NCBI RefSeq assembly: GCF_003635045.1
Contig: NZ_RBXT01000001.1
Coordinates: 2,170,001-2,234,000 of the forward strand
DNA: 64,000 nucleotides
Reading direction: 5' to 3'
Source of the DNA: Terracoccus luteus
GTDB taxonomy: Bacteria > Actinomycetota > Actinomycetes > Actinomycetales > Dermatophilaceae
The translations under genes and the position numbers were made by a program. Shown here in pieces: positions 54,884-63,599 of the stretch. The first letter of the stretch is position 1, and each line of letters begins with the position of its first letter. The notes under the pieces are model-generated. The model had not been told where the DNA came from. It was given only the letters and a program-made list of their open reading frames with translations, and did not search any database.

Positions 54884-55189
54884 GAAGTACTCCTTCAGGG
54901 TGGGATGGGAAAAGACCCCTGTGGCACGCCTGGGGACGGACGACGGAACCGAGCCTCGGGGGACGAGGCACCAGTCTGCCAAAATCGGACGAAAAGGACA
55001 AAACCCCTATACCCAATCCTGTCCAAACTTCTACAAGGCTACTGCAGGGCGAGACGATTTAGTGACTTCTCGGTCGGTGTGAGACCATCTGAAACCTGTC
55101 TGTCCGTCGCACATCACCGCAGGTGAGAGCCCATCTCGGGGCATAGACGGACAGAACGCACCACGACGTCGAGTAGAGAAGAGCAGACG
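54884..55189. other. Intergenic region between the peptide gene and bL37
   Basis: This 306-nt gap is visibly more A/T-rich than its surroundings. It holds a possible minus-strand -10, TATAGG (55006-55011), giving the peptide gene a leader of about 115 nt. It also holds an inverted repeat in the probable bL37 leader. I see no further gene. Confidence 0.5.
55099..55155 (+). promoter_or_regulatory. Inverted repeat in the bL37 leader
   Basis: TCTGTCCGTC (55099-55108) pairs with GACGGACAGA (55146-55155), enclosing a smaller CACC-GCA-GGTG hairpin. The 3' arm ends 34 nt before the bL37 start. It may be a leader structure for autogenous control; this is inference. Confidence 0.4.
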
Positions 55190-55264
55190 ATGAGCAAGCG
55201 CGCCCGCAAGCGCCGCTCCCGCAAGGGCAACGCCGCCAACCACGGCCGCAAGCCCAACGCCTGA
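55190..55264 (+). CDS. Ribosomal protein bL37
   Basis: The 24-residue product begins MSKRARKRRSRKGNAAN and ends HGRKPNA. It is the actinobacterial bL37 protein of the large subunit (also annotated as an AURKAIP1/COX24-domain protein), originally found in mycobacterial ribosome structures. It is highly basic, its length matches the family exactly, and all codons end in G or C. A purine-rich GAGAAGAGCAGACG precedes the ATG. A strong terminator follows 17 nt after the stop. Confidence 0.93.
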   Translation: MSKRARKRRSRKGNAANHGRKPNA

Positions 55265-55280
55265 GCGCAGTTGATCACGA

Positions 55281-55316
55281 CAGAAGGGCCCGTCCCCCAG
55301 GGGACGGGCCCTTCTG
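55281..55316 (+). terminator. Terminator of bL37
   Basis: CAGAAGGGCCCGTCCCC (55281-55297) is perfectly complementary to GGGGACGGGCCCTTCTG (55300-55316), a 17-nt arm pair with a minimal loop. It lies between bL37 and the convergent rsrA gene and can act on both. Confidence 0.88.
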
Positions 55317-55363
55317 CATGCCGTGGCTGCTCCTGCGCCGGTCAGCTCACGACGTAAGGATCG

Positions 55364-55729
55364 TCAGCGGCCTTGCTCGAGCTCGACGACGGTGAGCGAG
55401 ATCCGACTCATGATCGTCGACCGCAGTACGTCGGGCGCCTGCTCGCTCCCGCAGGACCGCTTGACGATCGCCTTGAGAGTCGTGTCGAGGTCGTACTCCT
55501 GCAGGCACGGGGCGCACTCGTCGAGGTGAGCCTGGATCTTGGCGCAGTCGTCGGGGCCGAGCTCACCGTCGAGGAACTCGAACACCCGCAGGAGCGCTTC
55601 GGAGCATTCGGCCTTGGACGGCGCCGCGGGCGAGGGCGACGAGGTCGACTCGCCCGTCACACCGGGAGGCATCCACCCGGGCTCGCTGCCCGCGAGGGTC
55701 TGCTGCTCGCGTGTCCTGTCCTCGTTCAC
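55364..55729 (-). CDS. rsrA: Mycothiol-system anti-sigma factor RsrA
   Basis: RsrA is a zinc-containing, redox-sensitive anti-sigma factor that holds SigR until disulfide stress. The 121-residue protein has the core [17 protein letters not shown] followed by [16 protein letters not shown], providing His68, Cys72 and Cys75 of the H-x3-C-x2-C zinc motif, plus Cys42, Cys62 and Cys93. The N-terminal 40 residues are Ser/Pro-rich. Its GTG overlaps the sigR stop (GTGA 55726-55729), the usual coupling. It is convergent with bL37. Confidence 0.92.
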   Translation of the reverse strand: MNEDRTREQQTLAGSEPGWMPPGVTGESTSSPSPAAPSKAECSEALLRVFEFLDGELGPDDCAKIQAHLDECAPCLQEYDLDTTLKAIVKRSCGSEQAPDVLRSTIMSRISLTVVELEQGR

Positions 55730-56421
55730 GACGCTGCTCCCTTCACACCCGTGCCCGTCGCCGCGAAACCGCGGCCGGCGGCGTAGCCGGCCAGCTTCTC
55801 GCGCAGCTGCCGGCGACCGCGGTGAAGGCGACTCATCACGGTGCCGATCGGGGTGTCCATGATCTCGGCGATCTCCTTGTAGGCGTAGCCCTCGACGTCG
55901 GCGAAGTAGACCGCTAGGCGGAACTCCTCCGGGATGTCCTGCAGCGCCCGCTTCACGTCGCTGTCGGGGAGGTGGTCGAGCGCCTCGGCCTCGGCCGAGC
56001 GGAGGCCGACCGACTGGTGCGACTCCGCGCGCGCGAGCTGGTAGTCCTCGATCTCGGCGGCGTCCGACTCCAACGGCTGCCGCTGCTTCTTGCGGTAGCT
56101 GTTGATGTACGTGTTGGTGAGGATGCGGTACATCCAGGCCTTGAGGTTCGTGCCCGGGCGGTACTGGTGGAAAGCCGCGTAGGCCTTCGCGAAGGTCTCC
56201 TGGACCAGGTCCTCGGCATCGCTCGGGTTGCGCGTCGTGCGCAGGGCGGCGCTGTAGAGCTGGTCGAGCAACGGCATCGCCTCGCGCTCGAACCGGGAGC
56301 GACGTTCCTCGGTCGTCTCGGTGGAGACGTCTGCGGTGGCATCCGCCTGAGCCTGCACGTCGAGGTCGTCGACCGTGGCTGCCACCGTCGTCGCCGTGGT
56401 GTCCTTGTCCTTGGTTGTCAT
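55726..56421 (-). CDS. sigR: ECF sigma factor SigR/SigH type
   Basis: This group 4 sigma factor directs the thiol-oxidative stress response. The 231-residue protein has region 2 with [20 protein letters not shown] and [20 protein letters not shown]. Region 4 has [20 protein letters not shown] and [16 protein letters not shown]. About 45 extra N-terminal residues precede region 2. The ATG at 56421 was chosen at GGGAAG spacing. A GGGAAT-N18-GTT promoter (56536-56562) predicts autoregulation. It is coupled to rsrA; the aroA-SRAP neighbourhood resembles Rv3221A-Rv3228. Confidence 0.95.
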   Translation of the reverse strand: MTTKDKDTTATTVAATVDDLDVQAQADATADVSTETTEERRSRFEREAMPLLDQLYSAALRTTRNPSDAEDLVQETFAKAYAAFHQYRPGTNLKAWMYRILTNTYINSYRKKQRQPLESDAAEIEDYQLARAESHQSVGLRSAEAEALDHLPDSDVKRALQDIPEEFRLAVYFADVEGYAYKEIAEIMDTPIGTVMSRLHRGRRQLREKLAGYAAGRGFAATGTGVKGAAS

Positions 56422-56535
56422 CGCTTCCCACCCTAGCCGGGACGCAGAGGACGGCGGTCTCGTGGAGACATCGGCAACGGGCGCCAGCCCTGCCCCCGTG
56501 TCCCTTCGCTCCAGACTCATCAACATGCAATCGTC

Positions 56536-56562
56536 AACGACGGCCACGCGAGGGGCATTCCC
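56536..56562 (-). promoter_or_regulatory. SigR-type autoregulatory promoter
   Basis: On the minus strand GGGAAT (56557-56562), an 18-nt spacer and GTT (56536-56538) match the SigR/SigH consensus GGAAT-N18/19-GTT. It lies about 115 nt upstream of sigR and 11 nt past the LuxR gene stop. Confidence 0.8.
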
Positions 56563-56572
56563 ACCCTTCGAG

Positions 56573-57385
56573 TCATACCGGCCCACCCGCCGGCGGCCTC
56601 AGACTTCCGAGCTTGTTTCCGGCCTGGAAACGGCTTTGGGCTCCGAGAAGATCCATGACCGCGCGGACGTCGCTAGCCACTGTTCGGCGTGATACGCCTA
56701 CCCGACGGGAGATGGCGTCGTCCCCGAGCCCTTGCGCGAGGAAACACGCGACGGCGAACTGGCGACGATTCAACGGCGGCAAGTCAGGGTCCTCCAACAC
56801 CGGTGTCGCAAGCTGCCACGCGGACCTCCATACGCCGAGCGCAAGCCCAACCCAATCCTCTCGGGAGGCGGCCCAGATGGTGTCGTGGCCACTCGTTGCT
56901 CGAAGACCGGCATAGACCACCACAGACTCGTCGAGGAGGATCATCGACAGGGGAACAGGACCTGTTCTCACAATGGGGTACTGAGAGCTGACCAACGGAT
57001 TCGCCACCAGGCCGCTTTCAGCGAGGATCAGGCGGGTGTTGTGGCCCGCACGACGTGAGCGTTCATTGAGCTCGTCCCAGGGGTCCTCGGCGAAAAAAGG
57101 CAGACGCACCTGCATGTTCCACACAGATCGGCGCACCCGGGCTTGCAGTGTGGCCAGGACCCCGGGCAGCCGCGAATCTGCGTAGCCGAGCAGTTCGAGC
57201 CCAGCTACCTCGGCGCCGGTGAGCACATCCAACTCAGACCCGCGGACGGCACGCACGAAATCGTCAGCGAGAGCGAGCAGCTTCCGGTCACCCGCCCCCG
57301 GATCGCGGGTTGTCTGCGGGCCTGGCGAACGTGGACGGCCGATGGCAGGAGAGGATCGGCGGGCGTCACCATCTCCCTGCGCCAC
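56573..57385 (-). CDS. LuxR-type transcriptional regulator
   Basis: The 270-residue protein ends in a LuxR helix-turn-helix ([40 protein letters not shown]). The middle (about 70-195; [40 protein letters not shown]) resembles the TrmB/PLD-like sensing domain of other actinobacterial LuxR-type regulators; this is a tentative comparison. Codon third positions are more A/T-rich than in neighbours, hinting at acquisition. AGGAGG precedes GTG 57385. Its promoter spacer contains a palindrome. The ligand is unknown. Confidence 0.85.
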   Translation of the reverse strand: MAQGDGDARRSSPAIGRPRSPGPQTTRDPGAGDRKLLALADDFVRAVRGSELDVLTGAEVAGLELLGYADSRLPGVLATLQARVRRSVWNMQVRLPFFAEDPWDELNERSRRAGHNTRLILAESGLVANPLVSSQYPIVRTGPVPLSMILLDESVVVYAGLRATSGHDTIWAASREDWVGLALGVWRSAWQLATPVLEDPDLPPLNRRQFAVACFLAQGLGDDAISRRVGVSRRTVASDVRAVMDLLGAQSRFQAGNKLGSLRPPAGGPV

Positions 57386-57412
57386 GATGCACCTCCTCAG
57401 CGCGACCCTTCG

Positions 57413-57441
57413 ACGTTACCGTCACGTAACCCCGACCGTAA
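57413..57441 (-). promoter_or_regulatory. Promoter of the LuxR gene with a palindrome in the spacer
   Basis: On the minus strand TTACGG (57436-57441), a 17-nt spacer and TAACGT (57413-57418) form a promoter. GTTAC-N6-GTAAC (57415-57430) overlaps the -10 and most of the spacer, a position that fits repression. The half-sites also resemble GlnR/MtrA-type GTnAC boxes. Confidence 0.55.
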
Positions 57442-57483
57442 GCCGTCTCGCCCCCGGCCGCAGGCGGCGGGATGCCGGCCGGC

Positions 57484-58128
57484 TCAGTGCCGCAGCACGT
57501 CGAGTCCCTGCGCCGCCGTCGTCAGCGCCGCCGTCAGAGCCGCGCGGGAGCCCGCGGGGAAGGAGTGGGCACCGGCCACCTCGAACAGCGTCGCACCGTC
57601 GGGCAGGTGGGCCCGCACCTCGTCGGGGGTCCCGAAGGGGTCGGTGCGGCCGTGGACCAGCCACGACGGCGACGGGGCCAGGGCCAGCTCGTCCGCCCTC
57701 AGCCGGTCCGGCCGACCGGGTGGGTGCAGCGGGAAGCTCAGCAGCAGGGAGCCGTCGGCCTGCACCTGCGCCCCGGTGCGACAGGCGACCCGCGCGCCGG
57801 CGCTGCGTCCGCCGACGACGAGGGGGCGGGGCAGCCGCGCACGCCCGGCCAGGAGCGACCGCACGACCGGCACCCACGCCTCGTCGAGCGTCGGGGGGCG
57901 CCCGGCGATGCGCCGCCCGGCGACGAGCCACGGCTGCTCGACGAGTACGAAGGCCCAGCCCTCCCCCGTCAGCACCTCTCCGGCCACGGCCAGGTCGAGG
58001 GCACCGAGCCCACCGCCCGCGCCGTGGCCCAGCACGACCGTGCCGCGTGCCCCGCGAGGCCGTCGGACGTGGGCGCGGGCGGCGCCCTGCGGGGTCTCGA
58101 CCTCGCGCACCGACGTCGTGACCGGCAT
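57484..58128 (-). CDS. Alpha/beta-hydrolase family protein
   Basis: The 214-residue protein has the alpha/beta-hydrolase oxyanion motif VVLGHGAGGGLGALDL, the nucleophile elbow GGRSAGAR with Ser, and late Asp/His segments WLVHGRTDPFGTPDEV and VAGAHSF. It fits the small KANL3/Tex30-like or dienelactone-hydrolase-like group. Substrate is unknown. The ATG at 58128 begins MPVTTSVREVETPQG and follows AGGGTTGAGG. It lies 2 nt from the SRAP gene stop and is likely co-transcribed with it. Confidence 0.87.
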   Translation of the reverse strand: MPVTTSVREVETPQGAARAHVRRPRGARGTVVLGHGAGGGLGALDLAVAGEVLTGEGWAFVLVEQPWLVAGRRIAGRPPTLDEAWVPVVRSLLAGRARLPRPLVVGGRSAGARVACRTGAQVQADGSLLLSFPLHPPGRPDRLRADELALAPSPSWLVHGRTDPFGTPDEVRAHLPDGATLFEVAGAHSFPAGSRAALTAALTTAAQGLDVLRH

Positions 58129-58130
58129 CC

Positions 58131-58994
58131 TCAACCCTCGAAAAGGGTTGCACCGTCGATGATCTCGCCGGTCATCGGGTCGACGACGCCCTGCAGCTCC
58201 TCCGCGGGTGCGGGCTCGACGAGTCCGGGACCGTTGTTGCTCGTCGCTCCGACACCGCGGCCGACGGGGTGGGCGACGAAGCGGCCGGGGTCGGAGTACT
58301 CGAGCAGGCCGCGCACGACCTCCGGGTCCTTCTCGTCGGGGTCGAGCCAGTCCCACCATTGGTCGCGGTCGAGTACGAGCGGCTGTCGGTCGTGGATGCG
58401 GTCGAGGCCGGGCTCGGCGGCCGTCGTGATGATCGTGAACGTCGTCAGCCACGCGTCGGGGTCGTCGTCGGGCAGGTCGCGGTCGCGCCAGAACTCGTAG
58501 AGCCCGGCGAACGCGACGGGGTCGCCGTCGGCGCGGTGGACGAAGAACGGCTGCTTGCGCGGCTTGCCCTTCGCGTCCGTCGCCGTGGGGCTGGCCTGCC
58601 ACTCGTACCACCCCTCGGCGGGCACGATGCACCGCCGGGACAGGGCCGCCTTGGCGAAGGCGCCCTTGCCGAGCACCGACTCGGCCCGGGCGTTCGTCAT
58701 GCGCTGGCCGATCTTGACGTCCTTGGCCCACGAGGGCACGAGCCCCCACGTGAGCAGGCGCAGCTGGCGGGTCGGGGCCGCCTCGGCGGCACTCTCGCGC
58801 GCCTCCCGTGGCGCGCGGGTCAGCACGACGAGCGCCTGCTTCGACGGGGCCATGTTGTAGTCGGGCTCCCCCGGTGGCGGGCTCTGCGGTCGCTTGAGCA
58901 GCGACCGCGTCGGCTCGTCGCTGTGGTCCTCATCGACGTCGAACGCCTCGACCAGCTCGTCGGGCCGGGCGCTGGCGGCGTACCTCCCACACAT
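58131..58994 (-). CDS. SOS response-associated peptidase (SRAP, YedK/HMCES)
   Basis: SRAP proteins crosslink covalently to abasic sites in single-stranded DNA through Cys2, shielding them from nucleases. The 287-residue product starts MCGRYAAS, placing the catalytic Cys at position 2 after Met removal. It also has NMAPSKQALVV, NARAESVLGKGAF, CIVPAEGWYEW and a C-terminal His in IHDRQPLVL, all family hallmarks. A TACGCT -10 lies 6 nt before the ATG. Its place near aroA and rsgA matches Rv3226c-Rv3228. I see no SOS box upstream. Confidence 0.95.
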   Translation of the reverse strand: MCGRYAASARPDELVEAFDVDEDHSDEPTRSLLKRPQSPPPGEPDYNMAPSKQALVVLTRAPREARESAAEAAPTRQLRLLTWGLVPSWAKDVKIGQRMTNARAESVLGKGAFAKAALSRRCIVPAEGWYEWQASPTATDAKGKPRKQPFFVHRADGDPVAFAGLYEFWRDRDLPDDDPDAWLTTFTIITTAAEPGLDRIHDRQPLVLDRDQWWDWLDPDEKDPEVVRGLLEYSDPGRFVAHPVGRGVGATSNNGPGLVEPAPAEELQGVVDPMTGEIIDGATLFEG

Positions 58995-59000
58995 GGCGCC

Positions 59001-59006
59001 AGCGTA
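59001..59006 (-). promoter_or_regulatory. -10 element of the SRAP gene (leaderless)
   Basis: TACGCT on the minus strand lies 6 nt before the ATG at 58994. Confidence 0.5.
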
Positions 59007-59144
59007 TTGCGGATGCCGGTGGGCGAGGGGCCCGAGGTCGCCGCCCTCGGCCGCCACCCCGGGGGCCGAGGGTATGTCGATAGCGTAGGACCCAACCGAT
59101 CCACGACGGTGGCACCGACGGTGCCCCTCCAGGAGGACAGCCCC

Positions 59145-59660
59145 ATGATCGTTCGTCGTCTGGCCCGCCCGTTGCTCGCGTCCGTCTTCATCGCCGGAGG
59201 CATCGACGCGCTGCGCAACCCCGCGGCCCGCACCGACCGGGCGGCCAACCTGCTCGAGAAGGTGCCGAGCGACTCGGTGCCGAACGACCCCGACCTCGTC
59301 GTGCGCGTCAACGGCGCGGCCCTGCTCGGCGGTGGGCTCCTGCTCGCGACCGGCCGGCTGCCGCGCCTGGCCTCGACGGTGCTGGCCGCCTCGATCGTGC
59401 CGACGACCGCGATCGAGCACGCGTTCTGGGACGAGACCGACCCCGCGAAGAAGGCCCAGAGCCGCAGCCTCTTCCTCAAGAACGTCGGCCTGCTCGGCGG
59501 GCTGCTGCTCGCGAGCGTCGACACCGCCGGCAAGCCGGGTCTCGCCTGGCGCGCCCAGCAGGCCGGCCGCACGACCCGGCGCGAGGCCCGTCACGCCAAG
59601 CGTGCGGCCCGCCGCGAGGGCAAGCTGCTGGCGGCCCGTGCCCACGACGTCGTGAGCTGA
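59145..59660 (+). CDS. DoxX family membrane protein
   Basis: The 171-residue protein matches DoxX-like small membrane proteins: MIVRRLARPLLASVFIAGGI, GAALLGGGLLLATGRLPRLA, STVLAASIVPTTAIEHAFWD and FLKNVGLLGGLLLASVDTAG give four membrane segments. The C-terminal 35 residues are strongly basic. AGGAGG precedes the ATG. It is the first gene of a plus-strand run toward aroA, rsgA and hisN. Actinobacterial DoxX-type proteins have been tied to thiol-stress homeostasis; here that is only suggestive. Confidence 0.88.
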   Translation: MIVRRLARPLLASVFIAGGIDALRNPAARTDRAANLLEKVPSDSVPNDPDLVVRVNGAALLGGGLLLATGRLPRLASTVLAASIVPTTAIEHAFWDETDPAKKAQSRSLFLKNVGLLGGLLLASVDTAGKPGLAWRAQQAGRTTRREARHAKRAARREGKLLAARAHDVVS

Positions 59661-59672
59661 GGTCGTCCCCGA

Positions 59673-61076
59673 GTGAGTGCGCATCCCGGGGCTCGCGACG
59701 GCGAGCCGACCGACGGCGACTGGACCGCCCCCCGGGCCACCGGCCCCCTCGACGCGACCGTCGTCCTGCCCGGCAGCAAGTCTCTGACCAACCGCTACCT
59801 CGTCCTCGCGGCGCTCGCCTCCGACCGGTCGCGCCTGCGGGCCCCCCTGCGCTCGCGCGACACGCTGCTCATGGCGCAGGCCCTGCGAACCCTCGGTGTC
59901 GGCGTCGACGACGTGCCCTCGGACCCGGCCGACGCCGTCGGAGGGCCCGACTGGATCGTCAGCCCACCCGACGCGCTGCGCGGCGACGTCGACGTGCACT
60001 GCGGCCTCGCCGGCACCGTCATGCGGTTCCTACCGGCTGTCGCGGTGCTGGCCGACGGTGACGTCCGCATGGACGGCGACCCCCAGGCCCGGGTGCGCCC
60101 GATGTCACCGGTGGTCGACGCCCTGCGCACCCTCGGCGCATCGATCGACGACGACGGCACCGGCTGCCTCCCCCTCACCGTCCACGGCGCGGGCCGGATG
60201 CCGGGTGGCTCGGTGACGATGGACGCCTCGGCCTCGTCGCAGTTCGTCTCCTCGCTCCTGCTCGCGGGCGCCCGCTACGAGCAGGGCGTCACCGTGCACC
60301 ACGACGGCAAGCCGGTGCCGAGCCAGCCGCACATCCTCATGACCGTCGAGGCGCTGCGCGACGCCGGTGCGGTCGTCGACGACTCCGAGCCGAACACGTG
60401 GCGCGTGGAGCCGTCGGAGATCAACGCCCTCGACGTGTCCGTCGAGCCCGACCTGTCGAACGCCGGCCCGTTCCTCGCCGCCGCCCTCGCCGCCGGTGGC
60501 AGCGTGCGGGTGCCCGGCTGGCCCCAGCACACGACGCAGGCCGGCGACCTCATGCGCGAGATCCTCGACGCCATGGGCGCCGACGTGCGCCTCGACCGCA
60601 CCGGCCTCACCGTGACGGGGGGCGACGAGCTCGTCGGCATCGACATCGACCTGCACGACGCCGCCGAGCTGACCCCGACCGTCGCCGCCCTCGCCGCCCT
60701 CGCCTCCACCCCGTCGTGGCTGCGCGGCGTGGCCCACATCCGCGGCCACGAGACCGACCGCCTCGCGGCCCTGTCGGCCGAGCTGGGCCGGCTCGGCGGC
60801 GACGTCGAGGAGACCGACGACGGCCTGCGCATCCGGCCGGCGGTGCTGCGCGGTGGGCGTTTCCGCACCTACCACGACCACCGGATGGCCACGGCCGGCG
60901 CCATCCTCGGGCTCCGGGTCGACGGCGTGACGGTCGAGGACGTCGGCACCACGGCGAAGACGCTGCCCGACTTCACCGGCCTGTGGCAGGGGATGCTCGA
61001 CGGCGCGGACCCGTCCCGCCCGGTCGTCGGGCGCGACGGCTCTCGCGACGGCTCCCACGACGGCACCGTGCGATGA
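59673..61076 (+). CDS. aroA: 3-phosphoshikimate 1-carboxyvinyltransferase (EPSP synthase)
   Basis: AroA joins shikimate-3-phosphate and phosphoenolpyruvate in aromatic amino-acid synthesis. The 467-residue protein shows [37 protein letters not shown], the Asp/Arg motif [20 protein letters not shown] and [20 protein letters not shown]. The N-terminal 25 residues and a C-terminal Asp/Gly/Ser tail are variable. It starts at GTG 59673, 12 nt after the DoxX-like stop. Its stop overlaps the rsgA start (ATGA 61073-61076). Confidence 0.96.
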   Translation: MSAHPGARDGEPTDGDWTAPRATGPLDATVVLPGSKSLTNRYLVLAALASDRSRLRAPLRSRDTLLMAQALRTLGVGVDDVPSDPADAVGGPDWIVSPPDALRGDVDVHCGLAGTVMRFLPAVAVLADGDVRMDGDPQARVRPMSPVVDALRTLGASIDDDGTGCLPLTVHGAGRMPGGSVTMDASASSQFVSSLLLAGARYEQGVTVHHDGKPVPSQPHILMTVEALRDAGAVVDDSEPNTWRVEPSEINALDVSVEPDLSNAGPFLAAALAAGGSVRVPGWPQHTTQAGDLMREILDAMGADVRLDRTGLTVTGGDELVGIDIDLHDAAELTPTVAALAALASTPSWLRGVAHIRGHETDRLAALSAELGRLGGDVEETDDGLRIRPAVLRGGRFRTYHDHRMATAGAILGLRVDGVTVEDVGTTAKTLPDFTGLWQGMLDGADPSRPVVGRDGSRDGSHDGTVR

Positions 61077-62137
61077 GCTGGCGCGGCCTCGACGAGAGCG
61101 ACATCCGAGTTCGCCCCAGCCGCAAGGGGTCTCGTCCACGGACGAAGGAGCGCCCTGCGCACTCGGACGCCGTCGTCGCGATGGTCATCGGCGTCGACCG
61201 CGGGCGCTACACCTGCCTCGTGCCGAAGGGTGTTCTCGGCCGCAAGGAGCCGGAGCGCGTGGTGACGGCGATGAAGGCGCGCGAGATCGGGCGTACGCGC
61301 GTCGTCGTGGGCGACGACGTCGCCCTCGTCGGTGACCTCGCCGGCGGCCCTGACGCCTTGGCCCGGATCGTCCGCATCGAGGAGCGGAGGTCGGTGCTGC
61401 GTCGCACCGCCGACGACACCGACCCTTACGAGCGCATCATCGTCGCCAACGCCGACCAGCTCGTCATCGTCACGGCCCTGGCCGACCCGGAGCCGCGCCC
61501 GCGGATGGTCGACCGGTGCCTCGTCGCGGCGTACGACGCCGACCTCGACCCGCTGCTCGCCCTCACCAAGGCCGACCTCGTCGACCCGGCCCCGTTCCTC
61601 GCCAGCTACGCGCCGCTCGACGTCGCGCACGTCGTCACCTCCCGCGGCCCCGAGGTGGCAGGGGCCGACGGCGCCGGCAGTACCCGCGGCATCGTCGGCA
61701 TCGAGGGCGTGCGCGAGCGCCTCGCCGGCAAGGTGTCGGTCCTCGTCGGCCACTCCGGCGTCGGCAAGAGCACCCTCGTCAACGCCCTTGTCCCCGACGC
61801 CCTGCGCGCCGTCGGGGTCGTCAACGACACGACGGGCCGGGGCCGGCACACGTCGACGAACGCCGTGGCGCTGCGCCTGCCCGGCGACGACGACGGCTGG
61901 GTCATCGACACGCCCGGCATCCGGTCGTTCGGGCTGGCGCACATCGACGTCGACCACATCATCGACCACTTCCCCGACCTCGCCGCGGGTACGGACGGCT
62001 GCCCCCGGGGCTGCACCCACGACGAGCCCGAGTGCGCCCTCGACGAGTGGGTGGAACAGGGTCGCGCGGGGGCCGCCGGCCCCTCGCGGCTCGAGTCGCT
62101 GCGCCGGCTGCTGTCGAGCCGCTCGACGCCTGACTGA
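61073..62137 (+). CDS. rsgA: Ribosome small subunit-dependent GTPase
   Basis: RsgA is a circularly permuted GTPase for late 30S maturation. In 354 residues the order is an OB-like N-domain, the G4 motif ALTKADL, the G1 loop [20 protein letters not shown], a G3-type [18 protein letters not shown] and the zinc-binding C-domain with [18 protein letters not shown]. It starts with an ATG overlapping aroA. Pairing with aroA matches Rv3227-Rv3228. Confidence 0.95.
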   Translation: MSWRGLDESDIRVRPSRKGSRPRTKERPAHSDAVVAMVIGVDRGRYTCLVPKGVLGRKEPERVVTAMKAREIGRTRVVVGDDVALVGDLAGGPDALARIVRIEERRSVLRRTADDTDPYERIIVANADQLVIVTALADPEPRPRMVDRCLVAAYDADLDPLLALTKADLVDPAPFLASYAPLDVAHVVTSRGPEVAGADGAGSTRGIVGIEGVRERLAGKVSVLVGHSGVGKSTLVNALVPDALRAVGVVNDTTGRGRHTSTNAVALRLPGDDDGWVIDTPGIRSFGLAHIDVDHIIDHFPDLAAGTDGCPRGCTHDEPECALDEWVEQGRAGAAGPSRLESLRRLLSSRSTPD

Positions 62138-62177
62138 GCCGCGGCGCAGGCGGGTCCGAGCCGCCCCGGCCCCCCGG

Positions 62178-62183
62178 TAGGTT
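62178..62183 (+). promoter_or_regulatory. -10 element of hisN (leaderless)
   Basis: TAGGTT on the plus strand lies 7 nt before GTG 62191, supporting that start. Confidence 0.5.
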
Positions 62184-62190
62184 GGGCCGG

Positions 62191-62994
62191 GTGACCTCCT
62201 ACGACGACGACCTCCGCCTGGCGCACGTGCTCGCCGACGCCGTGGAGAGGGTGACGACCTCGCGCTTCCTCGCCGCCGACCTCGTCGTCGAGAGCAAGCC
62301 CGACCTCACCCCGGTGACCGACGCCGACCGTGCCGCCGAGGAGCTGATCCGCAGCCAGCTCAAGCGGACCCGTCCGCGGGACGCGGTCGAGGGCGAGGAG
62401 TTCGACACCACGGGCCGCGGCCAGCGCCGCTGGGTCATCGACCCCATTGACGGCACGAAGAACTTCGTCCGCGGTGTCCCGGTGTGGGCCACCCTCATCG
62501 GCCTCGTCGACGAGGGCCGCCCCGTGCTCGGCCTCGTCTCGGCGCCGGCGCTGCAGCGCCGCTGGTGGGCCGCCGTCGGATCCGGAGCCTGGACCGGGCG
62601 CTCCCTCACCTCGGCGCGCCGCATCTCGGTCTCGAAGGTGAGCGACCTCTCCGACGCCTCGATGAGCCACTCGTCGCTCGGCGGCTGGCGCGAGCGGGGG
62701 CGGGGCGCCGAGGTGCTCACGCTCATGGACGACTGCTGGCGCAGCCGCGCCTACGGCGACTTCTGGTCGTACATGCTCGTCGCCGAGGGCGCGGTCGACA
62801 TCGCCGCCGAGCCCGAGCTGGAGGTCCACGACATGGCCGCCCTCGTGCCCATCGTCGAGGAGGCCGGCGGCCGCTTCACCGGTCTCGACGGCCGCCCCGG
62901 GTGCTGGAGCGGCAACGCCCTCGCCACCAACGGGCTGCTGCACGACGAGGTGCTCGCGCGCATCGGCCTGCCGGCACGGGAGGGCTCGGGATGA
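62191..62994 (+). CDS. hisN: Histidinol-phosphatase, inositol monophosphatase family
   Basis: HisN-type phosphatases of the IMPase fold remove phosphate from histidinol phosphate, the usual route in actinobacteria. The 267-residue protein carries the metal motifs VEGEEFDTTG, WVIDPIDGTKNFVRGVPVWA and the third-site VHDMAALVPIVEEAGGRF. The phrase DGTKNFVRGVPVWATL is typical of HisN rather than general IMPases. GTG 62191 follows a TAGGTT -10. Its stop overlaps the acetyltransferase gene by 4 nt. Confidence 0.9.
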   Translation: MTSYDDDLRLAHVLADAVERVTTSRFLAADLVVESKPDLTPVTDADRAAEELIRSQLKRTRPRDAVEGEEFDTTGRGQRRWVIDPIDGTKNFVRGVPVWATLIGLVDEGRPVLGLVSAPALQRRWWAAVGSGAWTGRSLTSARRISVSKVSDLSDASMSHSSLGGWRERGRGAEVLTLMDDCWRSRAYGDFWSYMLVAEGAVDIAAEPELEVHDMAALVPIVEEAGGRFTGLDGRPGCWSGNALATNGLLHDEVLARIGLPAREGSG

Positions 62995-63563
62995 CGGAGC
63001 CCGAGCGCCCCCGCGCCGTCGTGCGGCGGGCCACCCCCGACGACTCCGCCGCCCTCGCGCGGGTCGCGGCGGCCACCTTCGCGCTGGCCTGCCCGCCCGG
63101 CATGGCCATCGAGCGCATCGACGCCTTCATCGACGGGGTGCTCTCACGCGCCCGTTTCGACGACTACCTCGCCGACCCCGACCGGGTCGTCCTGCTCGCC
63201 GAGGCCGACAGCGCCGGTGACGCCGCCGTGGGCTACGCCATGCTCGTGGCCGCCGAGCCGGGTGATCCCGACGTGGCCGCCGCGGTGACCCGCCGGCCCA
63301 CCGTCGAGCTGAGCAAGATCTACGTGCTGCCGCAGGCGCACGGCACGGGGGCCGCCGCCCGGCTCATGGCCGCCGGCCTTCGGTGGGCCGGTGAGCGCGG
63401 CGCGGCGGGTGTGTGGCTCGGCGTCAACCAGCAGAACGAGCGGGCCCAGCGCTTCTACCGCAAGTCGGGGTTCGAGGTCGTCGGCACGAAGCGCTTCCTC
63501 GTCGGCGACGCCTACGAGGACGACTTCGTCATGGAACGCCCGCTGCCCGCGGGCGACGCCTGA
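62991..63563 (+). CDS. GNAT family N-acetyltransferase
   Basis: The 190-residue protein has the GNAT core: VVRRATPDDSAALARVAAAT at the N-terminus, the acetyl-CoA loop region LSKIYVLPQAHGTGAAARLM (Q/H-x-x-G-T/A type), and WLGVNQQNERAQRFYRKSGF with EVVGTKRF at the end. The acceptor substrate is unknown. The ATG overlaps the hisN stop, so it is coupled to hisN. It is convergent with the M16 peptidase gene. Confidence 0.9.
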   Translation: MTEPERPRAVVRRATPDDSAALARVAAATFALACPPGMAIERIDAFIDGVLSRARFDDYLADPDRVVLLAEADSAGDAAVGYAMLVAAEPGDPDVAAAVTRRPTVELSKIYVLPQAHGTGAAARLMAAGLRWAGERGAAGVWLGVNQQNERAQRFYRKSGFEVVGTKRFLVGDAYEDDFVMERPLPAGDA

Positions 63564-63599
63564 CACCGCCGCCGGACTCCCCCGAGCCGGTGGCGACCC

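Noticed and set aside
58995-59100. SOS box upstream of the SRAP gene
   Set aside because: No TCGAAC-N4-GTTCGA or close variant is visible, despite the family name. Only a leaderless -10 is seen.
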